DNA of 64,000 nucleotides from Planococcus halocryophilus (GTDB lineage Bacteria; Bacillota; Bacilli; Bacillales_A; Planococcaceae): NCBI RefSeq assembly GCF_001687585.2, contig NZ_CP016537.2:2948001-3012000 (forward strand), in the 5' to 3' direction. Positions 35,277 to 42,515 of this stretch are shown piece after piece. Within the stretch, counting starts at the first letter, position 1. The number at the start of each line of letters is the position of its first letter. A program made the position numbers and the translations under genes. The notes beneath the pieces were generated by a model. It was not told the DNA's origin and did not search any database. It saw only the letters and a list, made by a program, of their open reading frames with translations.

Positions 35277-35314
35277 ATTCCTCCTTTCAATTTCAACACA
35301 TTGAAAAGAAGAGG
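35277..35314 (-). promoter_or_regulatory. Shine-Dalgarno sequestering stem of the FMN riboswitch
   Basis: In the minus-strand RNA, CCUCUUCUUUUCAA (35301-35314) can pair through two small bulges with all of UUGAAAGGAGG (35280-35290), hiding the ribosome-binding site of the 93-residue gene. A competing hairpin UUUCAA-UGUG-UUGAAA (about 35291-35306) would free it. No poly-U terminator is visible, so control is probably at translation. Pairing was judged by eye. Confidence 0.55.
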
Positions 35315-35338
35315 CACATAACGAAGCCGATCTCTAAA

Positions 35339-35506
35339 TTCTTCTCCCATCCAGACTGTAACTGTCGGTGCCGGAATTTCACCAGCTCCACCGTTTGGAC
35401 GTTTAAAACATAGTGGCCTATGCTCTCCATCGTCCAACCGGGTCACGGACTTACAGTTTCCTGCTCACCGCCGGTAAGGAATTTCACCTTGCCCCGAAGA
35501 ATTAGA
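35339..35506 (-). ncRNA. FMN riboswitch (RFN element)
   Basis: The minus strand carries the conserved RFN blocks in order: TCTTCGGGGCA, GGTGAAATTCC, ACCGGCGGTGA, CTGTAAGTCCGTGACCCG, GGTGGAGCTGGTG, CCGACAGTTACAGTCTGGATG and GGGAGAAG. All six helices can form. It precedes the riboflavin genes and should repress them when FMN is bound. Confidence 0.97.
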
Positions 35507-35610
35507 TTCGTAGTTTCGTCTTTTTAATAGTAGCATAGAAAGAAACTGAACCCTATAAATCAGACTGATTATTTTAAATTAAGAAGTTTTTTTCTAAAGG
35601 AGGAACTGAG

Positions 35611-35934
35611 ATGCCCCATCATCAACAAGTAAAAGGCATAAACGTAGATGCTGAAACACGTTGTATTCATTACAACTCACCTATCGACCGAATTGCTATT
35701 AAGTTTTTCTGTTGCCAAGAATACTTCTCTTGTTTTGAATGTCATGAAGCTGAAGGTTGTAGGAAGCATCAAGTTTGGCCAATCGACCGCTTTCACGAAA
35801 AAGCTATATTATGTGGTACTTGCGGATATGAATTGACAATTACCGAGTATTTAAATTGTGCCTCGACTTGTCCATCTTGCTCTTCGGCGTTCAACCCGGG
35901 GTGTAATTTACACAAACACTTATATTTCGAGTAA
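35611..35934 (+). CDS. CHY zinc-finger protein
   Basis: A 107-residue cytoplasmic protein of the CHY zinc-finger family. The characteristic ETRCIHYNSPIDRIAIKF segment is followed by paired Cys/His ligands (FFCCQEYFSCFECHEAE, LCGTCG, CPSC, and the final CNLHKHLYF), enough for about three zinc sites. AAAGGAGGAAC lies upstream of the ATG. Stand-alone bacterial CHY proteins are of unknown function; related domains in eukaryotes bind E3 ligase substrates. It is monocistronic and ends at a bidirectional terminator. Confidence 0.87.
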   Translation: MPHHQQVKGINVDAETRCIHYNSPIDRIAIKFFCCQEYFSCFECHEAEGCRKHQVWPIDRFHEKAILCGTCGYELTITEYLNCASTCPSCSSAFNPGCNLHKHLYFE

Positions 35935-35937
35935 ACA

Positions 35938-35977
35938 AAAAACCAAGCAAAAGCATATTTGCTCTCACTTGGTTTTT
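35938..35977. terminator. Bidirectional terminator between CHY and GNAT genes
   Basis: Outer arms AAAAACCAAG (35938-35947) and CTTGGTTTTT (35968-35977) with inner GCAAA/TTTGC pairing. It lies between convergent genes, overlaps the last codons of the minus-strand acetyltransferase gene, and has a T run on each side. Confidence 0.8.
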
Positions 35978-36453
35978 CGGATAGATAAAGACATCACATA
36001 GTGCTCACCTTTGGTACGCATAATTCTTCTACCAGTATCTTCAAATCCCGCTTTTTGATATAACCGTTGAGCTGGTATGTTGCGTGCATTAACACCCAGC
36101 ACTACTTCATCAAAATTCGAAAATGCCTCTTCCATAAATTCTGGTAGCGCATAAATTGATCCCGTTGCTATTCCTCTTCCTTGAAATTTCGGGTTAACCG
36201 AAAATCCTCTAAGCAATAAAGCCTTTGGATTATCAGAGTATTTCTTGCGGTCTTCTGATTCATCTAACTCAAAAAATCCAGCATCTTCTCCACGTGCTTT
36301 GATGATAATGAAATGCTTTAACGGATCACTAGCATCTTTTTCCACGATTTCTTTAGGTAAGCGTGTAAATTCCAATTGCTCGACTGGTAAATCATAATCT
36401 ATTGAGCGTTTCGAAGAGTAACGATGCAATGTAACTTCCTTTTTTTTAATCAT
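35965..36453 (-). CDS. GNAT-family N-acetyltransferase
   Basis: A 162-residue single-domain GNAT enzyme. The acetyl-CoA motif is NPKFQGRGIATGSIYAL (Q/RxxGxG/A type), preceded by the strand ALLLRGFSV and followed by LGVNARNIPAQRLYQKAGF, the typical motif B. Start ATG 36453 lies nine bases after GAAGGAGG; the longer frame to 36477 runs through that site. The substrate is unknown. Confidence 0.87.
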   Translation of the reverse strand: MIKKKEVTLHRYSSKRSIDYDLPVEQLEFTRLPKEIVEKDASDPLKHFIIIKARGEDAGFFELDESEDRKKYSDNPKALLLRGFSVNPKFQGRGIATGSIYALPEFMEEAFSNFDEVVLGVNARNIPAQRLYQKAGFEDTGRRIMRTKGEHYVMSLSIRKTK

Positions 36454-36499
36454 TAGAGGCTGCCTCCTTCTTTGCACTTACTATCAAGAGAATCAATCT

Positions 36500-37324
36500 T
36501 TATTCTCGTTTCAACGTCACTACAACAATTTCCGGACGATTGAAAATTCGGAGAGGAAAATTACTGTTGCCTAGGCCTCGACTGACGACCATTTGGGATT
36601 GACCTTTATCAAAAATTCCTTCTGTTACTTTTGGAAACCACCCTTGTCCTGGAGCATACAAACCACCAATGCCAGGAAGACGTACTTGGCCGCCGTGAGC
36701 ATGTCCGGCAAAAACAATATCCACTTCAGCTTCTGCATAAGTAGATAAGTATTCGGGACGATGTACTAATAATAAAGTGAAATCATCGGTCAAACGAGCA
36801 GATTCAAGGTAATCATGCGTAACCTCGTCCCCATGTCTTGCAGGCTCACTTAGCGGATCGTCAATTCCTGCAATTTGAATCGTGTCATTACCCTTTTCCC
36901 ACTCTACAGAATCATTTGCTAAGACGATCACACCTCGTTCTTGCAAAGCGGCTGTAATTTCTTCAACCTGATTGGAAGCTATTTCATGATTCCCAGTAAC
37001 AAAATATACTTTACTCATTTTCACTATTTCATCTATCAACACTAAGCTCGCTGACAAATCATAGCGATTGCTGTCGATAAAGTCGCCTGTTAAAAAAACC
37101 GCATCGGGTTTAGCGGATTGTATTTTCTTTATTAAAGACGATTGATTTTTTCCAAAAGTCGCATTGTGTAAATCGGATATTTGGACAATTTTCGCCCCAT
37201 CAAAAGCCTCAGGTAACTCTTCAGATACTACTGTATATTCGGTGGTTTCTAACCACTTATTACTGCTCCAAAAGATGCCCCATATGACTAGCGCGAACAA
37301 GATAATAATTACAAGCTTCTTCAT
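36500..37324 (-). CDS. Membrane-anchored metallophosphoesterase (YkuE-like)
   Basis: This 274-residue protein has one N-terminal membrane helix (about 3-20) and a calcineurin-like domain with all metal motifs: QISDLHNATFG, LTGDFIDS, VTGNHE and FAGHAHGGQVRLP. YkuE-type members act outside the membrane, on lipids or wall-related phosphoesters. Start ATG 37324, ten bases after GAGG, is preferred over the TTG at 37330. It is transcribed with or close to the GNAT gene 46 bases downstream. Confidence 0.9.
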   Translation of the reverse strand: MKKLVIIILFALVIWGIFWSSNKWLETTEYTVVSEELPEAFDGAKIVQISDLHNATFGKNQSSLIKKIQSAKPDAVFLTGDFIDSNRYDLSASLVLIDEIVKMSKVYFVTGNHEIASNQVEEITAALQERGVIVLANDSVEWEKGNDTIQIAGIDDPLSEPARHGDEVTHDYLESARLTDDFTLLLVHRPEYLSTYAEAEVDIVFAGHAHGGQVRLPGIGGLYAPGQGWFPKVTEGIFDKGQSQMVVSRGLGNSNFPLRIFNRPEIVVVTLKRE

Positions 37325-37378
37325 AATCAACTAGCCTCTATTCGATTCTAATTTTGTTAACCACATCGTACATAAACC

Positions 37379-37783
37379 TTAATCATTACTGATTGTTTCG
37401 TTCGGTGCGACAATTTCTATTTTTAAGCGATCAGGTCCTTCAAAGAAAACCGCATAATAATCTGGTCCTCCCGCGTAAGGATGAAGATCTTGATATAAAA
37501 TCCGGGCCCCTAATTGCTGCATTTTCTCCGTCATTTCGTCTACTTGCGCGCGTGACGATGCGTGAAATGCTAAATGATTCAACCCTGTTTCTTTGCGGTG
37601 ATATGGACTTTGCAAAAACTTATCTTCTGTTTGCACAAAAACAAGATAAGTAGAACCTACCTTATAACTAAATCCCTCTTCCCATTCTTGAAACAACGAA
37701 TAGCCAAGGGGTGGCAATAGTTTGCTGTAAAAATATTTGGCTTCTACCAAATTTGAAACGTTAAGCTCAACATGATGCAGCAT
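37379..37783 (-). CDS. VOC-superfamily protein (glyoxalase/bleomycin-resistance fold)
   Basis: A 134-residue protein with two beta-alpha-beta-beta-beta units. It begins MLHHVELNVSNLVEAKYFYSK and includes HLAFHASSRAQVDEM and YAVFFEGPDRLKIEI. His4, His72 and a C-terminal Glu may form the usual metal site of glyoxalase I, fosfomycin-resistance or dioxygenase relatives. The substrate cannot be inferred. The gene appears monocistronic. Confidence 0.85.
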   Translation of the reverse strand: MLHHVELNVSNLVEAKYFYSKLLPPLGYSLFQEWEEGFSYKVGSTYLVFVQTEDKFLQSPYHRKETGLNHLAFHASSRAQVDEMTEKMQQLGARILYQDLHPYAGGPDYYAVFFEGPDRLKIEIVAPNETISND

Positions 37784-37871
37784 ATCCCCCAGCTCCTTTA
37801 TGCTATTTTAACAGCTCAACCGAAGAAAAGCGTGAACTACCTAATCACACTCGGGATCATAAAACTTCAAA

Positions 37872-38657
37872 CTAAACTTTGGTCTTTGCTTTATTTCTTT
37901 GAGCTGCCCAACTCCCTATAGCGAACAAAAGCAAGATAAGTAGAACCGCTATTCCAATAGCTCCCCACAAACCGCTACTGTCAGGAGCGCCTATTAACCA
38001 TTCTAGTCCATATTGAGGGATTTTTCCGGGGGAAAAAGTCCAGTTCAGTCCAAGCAAACCATCAGTTAATTGGATAAGCAAATACGTGGCAAACGCAATT
38101 GCTGCAGCAAATCCGCTATTCGGTGAAATGGCACTCGCAACCAAGACAAGGGCCATAATAAAAAGCACCCATACACTATAAGTCCCCACCATTTGCAAAA
38201 ATTTGATCAATTCTACTTCTCCAAAAAATAGGAATGTATAGTAATAGCCTGCCAGTAAACCGAGCCAGACACTGACTAGAGAAATAATTGATGCCATCGT
38301 CCATTTGCTTAAAAAATACGCTCTAAATGACAAGGGCCGAACATACAGCAAAGTGGCAGTCCCACTTTTCCGCTCTCCTGCTATTGTTCCCATATAAGCT
38401 AAAATCAGCACCGCTATTCCAATTGTTTGATATTGCTCCACAATTGCCGCCAACACCTGTTCTGGCATAGGCGTCGGTATTTCTAATACTGCACCTTCTG
38501 GTAAGCCTCCAGACGACTCAATAATTTGTGGAAGAAAATAACTCGTAGTAGGTTCTAGTATGCCCAAAAGAATGAAAATTGCTGGTATCCAGTATATTTT
38601 ATAATTACGTATATTTTCTAGCTGCTCTTTTTTTAATAGCATAAAAAACTGGTTCAT
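37872..38657 (-). CDS. ABC-2 type transporter permease
   Basis: A 261-residue membrane protein with six predicted helices and a loop between the first two (about 45-75), characteristic of ABC-2 exporter permeases. The SGTATLLYVRPLSFRAYFLSKW segment is the coupling helix region. It overlaps the ATP-binding gene by four bases, forming an export system together with that gene and perhaps the PLDc_N protein. The substrate is unknown; such trios often export bacteriocins or antibiotics. Confidence 0.87.
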   Translation of the reverse strand: MNQFFMLLKKEQLENIRNYKIYWIPAIFILLGILEPTTSYFLPQIIESSGGLPEGAVLEIPTPMPEQVLAAIVEQYQTIGIAVLILAYMGTIAGERKSGTATLLYVRPLSFRAYFLSKWTMASIISLVSVWLGLLAGYYYTFLFFGEVELIKFLQMVGTYSVWVLFIMALVLVASAISPNSGFAAAIAFATYLLIQLTDGLLGLNWTFSPGKIPQYGLEWLIGAPDSSGLWGAIGIAVLLILLLFAIGSWAAQRNKAKTKV

Positions 38658-39535
38658 TTAGCAGCAACCACCTTTAGAAAGATTTCTTCCAAGGATGCAT
38701 CTTGAAACTCGACTCCTACAATATCCTGTTTTTCAGTTGATAGGATATGAAGAACTTGTTGCATAGTTGGACCTGATTTAGAAACCGGTATTAGAACAAG
38801 GTTTTCTTCAACTTCACACTTCCATGTATGGCTGCCTACAAACTCTAACGCATGAGTATGGTTTCTGAATTTTATCTGGATACACGGGTCTGCATGTTTT
38901 TTCTTAACTTCCTTCAAAGAACCTTGCTCAATCAAACGTCCTTCTCTCATGAATAATAGCTGATCTGTCATTTCTTCCGCATCATTCAAAATATGAGTAG
39001 AATACAAAATGGTCGTATCTTGTTGTAACGATTTTAATAAATTCATGATTTCTCGACGTCCTGTTGGATCCAATGCTGAGATGGGTTCATCTAGTAAAAG
39101 TAAGTTAGGTCGGTGAACGATCGCTTGCGCAAGACCTAAGCGCTGCTTCATGCCTCCTGAAAAGCTGCCAATTTTTTTATGGAGAGCATTTTCAAGACCT
39201 ACAAATTCTAAAGTTTTTATGGATTGCAACCTTGCTTGTTTTGCTTCAACACCACTTATTTTAGCTGCTAATTCTGTAAATTCAACTGCTGTCAGCCATG
39301 GGAAAAATTGAGGATATTGAGGAAGAAAACCAAGGGATACGTCTTTTTCCATTGTGATTTTTCCGCTCGTTGGAGATAACAAATTAGCCAACATCGACAA
39401 ACTTGTCGTCTTCCCCGCACCATTTGGACCAATCAATGCTGTAGCAGTCCCTTTCTCTAATATGAAAGAAAGGTCTTCAACAACACTTTCTCCGCCATAG
39501 CGTTTTGTCAGCTTTTCAACTTCTAGGATATTCAA
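38654..39535 (-). CDS. ABC transporter ATP-binding protein
   Basis: This 293-residue ATPase of the ABC-2/BcrA type has Walker A GPNGAGKTTSL, the ABC signature FSGGMKQRLG, Walker B LLLLDEPISALD, an H-loop YSTHILND and a C-terminal regulatory domain of about 80 residues. Start TTG 39535 has GGGAGG eight bases upstream and overlaps the preceding stop (TTGA). Although the frame is open to 39613, the extra residues read through the PLDc_N gene and are unlikely to be translated. It pairs with the adjoining permease. Confidence 0.93.
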   Translation of the reverse strand: MNILEVEKLTKRYGGESVVEDLSFILEKGTATALIGPNGAGKTTSLSMLANLLSPTSGKITMEKDVSLGFLPQYPQFFPWLTAVEFTELAAKISGVEAKQARLQSIKTLEFVGLENALHKKIGSFSGGMKQRLGLAQAIVHRPNLLLLDEPISALDPTGRREIMNLLKSLQQDTTILYSTHILNDAEEMTDQLLFMREGRLIEQGSLKEVKKKHADPCIQIKFRNHTHALEFVGSHTWKCEVEENLVLIPVSKSGPTMQQVLHILSTEKQDIVGVEFQDASLEEIFLKVVAAK

Positions 39536-39726
39536 TAATTTTTCCTCCCAATAACAAAGTATAGAATGGGACCAAGAATATTGATGACGACAATAATAAT
39601 CCCCCACATCCACTTTGGTCCATTTGGATTAGGATTTTTCACTAAATCCACTAAAGCAAAAATCATTAAAGCAAGTTGAATAATAATAATTGGCACTAAA
39701 GCCATAATCATTGTAGTTTGATCCAT
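39532..39726 (-). CDS. Small PLDc_N-domain membrane protein
   Basis: A 64-residue protein with two membrane helices joined by LVDLVKNPNPNGPKWMWG, the typical motif of the phospholipase D/cardiolipin-synthase N-terminal domain (PLDc_N), here stand-alone. Start ATG 39726 has GGGGGGA upstream. It is the first gene of a tightly overlapping set with the ABC transporter. Similar small proteins often precede bacteriocin or antibiotic exporters and may support immunity or assembly; that is inference. Confidence 0.8.
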   Translation of the reverse strand: MDQTTMIMALVPIIIIQLALMIFALVDLVKNPNPNGPKWMWGIIIVVINILGPILYFVIGRKNY

Positions 39727-39761
39727 TTCTGCTTCCCCCCTATACACTTCATTCTATCCCA

Positions 39762-40442
39762 TTACCATTTTAACGATAAAAAAAGCTTTGTTAAAAAAGC
39801 CTTCTCGGTTTCTCCAATGCTCCACTGATTTATCTCTTTTTGCAAGCTATCTTTTGTACCGAAGCCTTTCACAAAACCATTTAATCGTGCAGCAAAAGTA
39901 GAGTCTACTAGCATTTCTTTATTTGGATAAAGTGCTGCGAGTTGATCAAGTGCTTTCGGGTAACGCTTTAAATAGTATTTTTGATGACGCTCTTCTGCCA
40001 AAGTAAACTGACTAAAAGGAGAAATCTCGGTTTCAATCGACTCACCTAGTTCTGTTTCCATTTCTTTTCGAATCGCCTCAATTACTTGTCGTTGTTGGTC
40101 GGTATGATAATGGACTAAAGAAATATATTGTCGTCCTTTGTAATTATCGCGATTTGGGTAATGATTTCGCCAAAATTCCTTTAGTATATTTGCGTAGCTG
40201 ATTACCTGCGGGTCATATTCGATTTGGATAGTTTCTGTATGGTCGCCCATCGTTCGGTAACTAGGCGTTGGGGTGGTTCCACCTGCAAACCCCACCCGTG
40301 TTCGCAGAATACCTGCCATACTCCCAAACCGCGCGTCCGGACCCCAAAAACAGCCCATTCCAAAAGTTGCTAGTTCCAAATTTTCTTCACTTAAATAAAT
40401 TCCTTTTTCAATTGTTTCGATGGTCATTTGTTGATGTGTCAT
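39762..40442 (-). CDS. msrA: Peptide methionine-S-sulfoxide reductase, single-cysteine form with C-terminal extension
   Basis: This 226-residue MsrA repairs methionine S-sulfoxide. The catalytic GMGCFWG motif, the Tyr/Glu sites in GFAGGTTPTPSYR and HTETIQIEYDP and the NHYPNRDN region are present. It is about 50 residues longer than usual, and the catalytic Cys is its only cysteine, so no intramolecular resolving Cys exists; a thiol such as bacillithiol or thioredoxin must resolve it. Start ATG 40442 lies after GAAGGAG. No msrB is adjacent. Confidence 0.92.
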   Translation of the reverse strand: MTHQQMTIETIEKGIYLSEENLELATFGMGCFWGPDARFGSMAGILRTRVGFAGGTTPTPSYRTMGDHTETIQIEYDPQVISYANILKEFWRNHYPNRDNYKGRQYISLVHYHTDQQRQVIEAIRKEMETELGESIETEISPFSQFTLAEERHQKYYLKRYPKALDQLAALYPNKEMLVDSTFAARLNGFVKGFGTKDSLQKEINQWSIGETEKAFLTKLFLSLKW

Positions 40443-40596
40443 CACGACAATCTCCTTCCCCGAAAATCCCGTAGCAAATACTATACAGCTTGCTGTTTTC
40501 CACTTAAAATTACTGTAACAAGACCTCTCAGAAAATGCATGATTTAAACACTGCTTTGCTTATTATTTCCGTAACAAAAGAAAGTAGGGAAAGAAG

Positions 40597-41181
40597 ATGG
40601 AAAATCGTAGAAAAGAGATTATTGCTTATTTCAGAGAAATGGATCGCAGCTATTTTATGGATTCCAATAAAGATCTTGCGTCATTTGATCATGCCCTTCC
40701 CATTGGATTTGAACAAACCATCTCACAGCCATCTCTTGTTCTTGAAATGACCCTAGCACTCGATCTTCGGCCAACTGATAAAGTGTTAGAAGTAGGAACA
40801 GGTTCCGGTTTTCAAACTACATTACTGGCTATTTTCTCAGGAGCGGTCTACACCATTGAAAGAATTGAAGAATTACACAATCGCGCAAAAGAGCGGGTAG
40901 CTCAATTAAACATCCACAATATCCATTTCAAATTAGGTGATGGCAGCGAAGGTTGGCAAGAACATGCGCCTTTCGATCGCATTATGGTCACAGCCGCAGC
41001 TTCTGAAGTTCCTACAGAATTGCTTGACCAATTAAATAATGATGGGAAAATGGTTATCCCTGTTGGGAACTCCTTTAACCAAGAACTGCTCTTAATCGAA
41101 AAAGATCATAGCGGAAAACTTCATACAACATCTTTAAACAAAGTATTATTCGTTCCGTTAAAAGGAAAATATGAAATTTAA
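40597..41181 (+). CDS. pcm: Protein-L-isoaspartate O-methyltransferase family protein
   Basis: A 194-residue SAM-dependent methyltransferase. The PCMT N-terminal DHALPIGFEQTISQPSLV segment, the SAM-binding VLEVGTGSGFQTTLLA motif and the FDRIMVTAAASEVP post-motif are present. It would methylate isoaspartyl residues to start their repair. It is divergent from msrA, another protein-repair gene. GGGAAAGAAG precedes the ATG, and a very strong terminator follows. Confidence 0.88.
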   Translation: MENRRKEIIAYFREMDRSYFMDSNKDLASFDHALPIGFEQTISQPSLVLEMTLALDLRPTDKVLEVGTGSGFQTTLLAIFSGAVYTIERIEELHNRAKERVAQLNIHNIHFKLGDGSEGWQEHAPFDRIMVTAAASEVPTELLDQLNNDGKMVIPVGNSFNQELLLIEKDHSGKLHTTSLNKVLFVPLKGKYEI

Positions 41182-41183
41182 TC

Positions 41184-41226
41184 AAAAAAGGGGCAAGCTC
41201 ATTTTTTTGAGCTTGCCCCTTTTTTT
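41184..41226. terminator. Bidirectional terminator between pcm and patB-like genes
   Basis: A long hairpin with arms AAAAAAGGGGCAAGCTCA and TGAGCTTGCCCCTTTTTT and a T loop lies between convergent genes. Confidence 0.95.
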
Positions 41227-41232
41227 GTCTAC

Positions 41233-42429
41233 TTACTTTTTCGAAATGTCTTCAAATTCTTTCGCAATTCGTTCTAACGCTTCTTGAATAAGCGGACGCG
41301 GAGAAGGGGTACAGATTCGCTGAAAGAATTCTCCTTCTTCCCCAAACATACTGCCATCTTCTAACAAGACATTGGCTTTATTGTAAATGCGGTCGTGAAT
41401 TTCCTCCGCCGAGATGCCATAACCACTAAAGTCTAGCCACATAATATACGTACCTTCTGGTATCGCTACGTTAACTTCTGGCATATTTTCTGCTAAAAAT
41501 TCCTTTATATACGTCATCGTGCCATCTACATAGTCCTTTAGTTGTTCTAACCAATCTTCACCTTCGTTATAAACAGCAATTAATGCCGCAATAGCAAACG
41601 GAGACGCTAGTTGCATGCCCATTTCAGTAGAAAATTTAGTTCGCAGCTCTTCATCAGAGATAATGACATTGGTGCAATGAAGCCCAGCAACATTAAAGGT
41701 TTTATTGATGGCTGTGCACGTAATGATATGATCTTTATGCTCTGCCACTTTTGCCATTGGCACAAATTTTTCACCACGACGAAGCAAATCTCCATGAATT
41801 TCATCTGCAACAATTAAGACATTGTGTTTATGACAAATAGCTGCCATTTTTTTCAATTCGTCTTCATTGAAATTCCGACCAGTTGGGTTATGTGGATTGC
41901 ACAGTATAAACATTTTCGTTTTGTCATCTTGTGCTTTTGCTTCAAAATCTTCAAAGTCGATTGAATAATAGCCGCTGTCATCTTTTTTCAATGCATTATT
42001 AACTACGTGCCGATTATTGCCTTCAATTACAGAAGTAAAGGGAGGATAGACAGGACGTTGAATCATGATGCCGTCTTCCGCATTTGTAAATGCTTTAACT
42101 GCAATACTCAATGCATGAACAGTCCCTGGGCTATAGACAATATGCTCTTTTTCTATGGTCCAGTCATGGCGTTTTTGCATCCATGCTTGAATCGCATCAA
42201 AATATTCATCTGGAAAAACAGAATAGCCGTATATACGATGATCGACTGTTTTATGCAATGCATCGACTAATGGTTGAGGTACTGGTAAATCCATATCTGC
42301 CGTAAATAATGGAATGGTATCTTCATCATACCTTTCTGTCAGACCAAATTGTTTGATCAATTCTTCCCCGTCCCACTTCAAGGAATAAGTACCTCTTCTA
42401 TTAATAATTTCATCAAAATTGTAATTCAT
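41233..42429 (-). CDS. patB: MalY/PatB-family cystathionine beta-lyase/aminotransferase
   Basis: A 398-residue PLP fold type I enzyme. It opens NYNFDEIINRRGTYSLKW, has the CNPHNPTGR substrate-binding Asn region, VADEIHGDL with the cofactor-binding Asp, and the PLP lysine in TAINKTFNVAGLH. PatB-type enzymes cleave cystathionine or cysteine to a thiol, pyruvate and ammonia. ATG 42429 follows AAAGGGAG; the frame to 42450 runs over that site. It is monocistronic. Confidence 0.88.
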   Translation of the reverse strand: MNYNFDEIINRRGTYSLKWDGEELIKQFGLTERYDEDTIPLFTADMDLPVPQPLVDALHKTVDHRIYGYSVFPDEYFDAIQAWMQKRHDWTIEKEHIVYSPGTVHALSIAVKAFTNAEDGIMIQRPVYPPFTSVIEGNNRHVVNNALKKDDSGYYSIDFEDFEAKAQDDKTKMFILCNPHNPTGRNFNEDELKKMAAICHKHNVLIVADEIHGDLLRRGEKFVPMAKVAEHKDHIITCTAINKTFNVAGLHCTNVIISDEELRTKFSTEMGMQLASPFAIAALIAVYNEGEDWLEQLKDYVDGTMTYIKEFLAENMPEVNVAIPEGTYIMWLDFSGYGISAEEIHDRIYNKANVLLEDGSMFGEEGEFFQRICTPSPRPLIQEALERIAKEFEDISKK

Positions 42430-42515
42430 GCGAAACTCCCTTTCTTCCAAATTATTTACTTTGCTCTCTCATTGATTATTCAAGAGAGACCGGGGTTATT
42501 GCAACCAAATGAACT

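Noticed and set aside
35273..35446. Reading frame of the 93-residue gene continues upstream through the FMN riboswitch to an ATG at 35446
   Set aside because: This part encodes the conserved aptamer, while the ATG at 35272 has a perfect ribosome-binding site; the upstream frame is a by-product.
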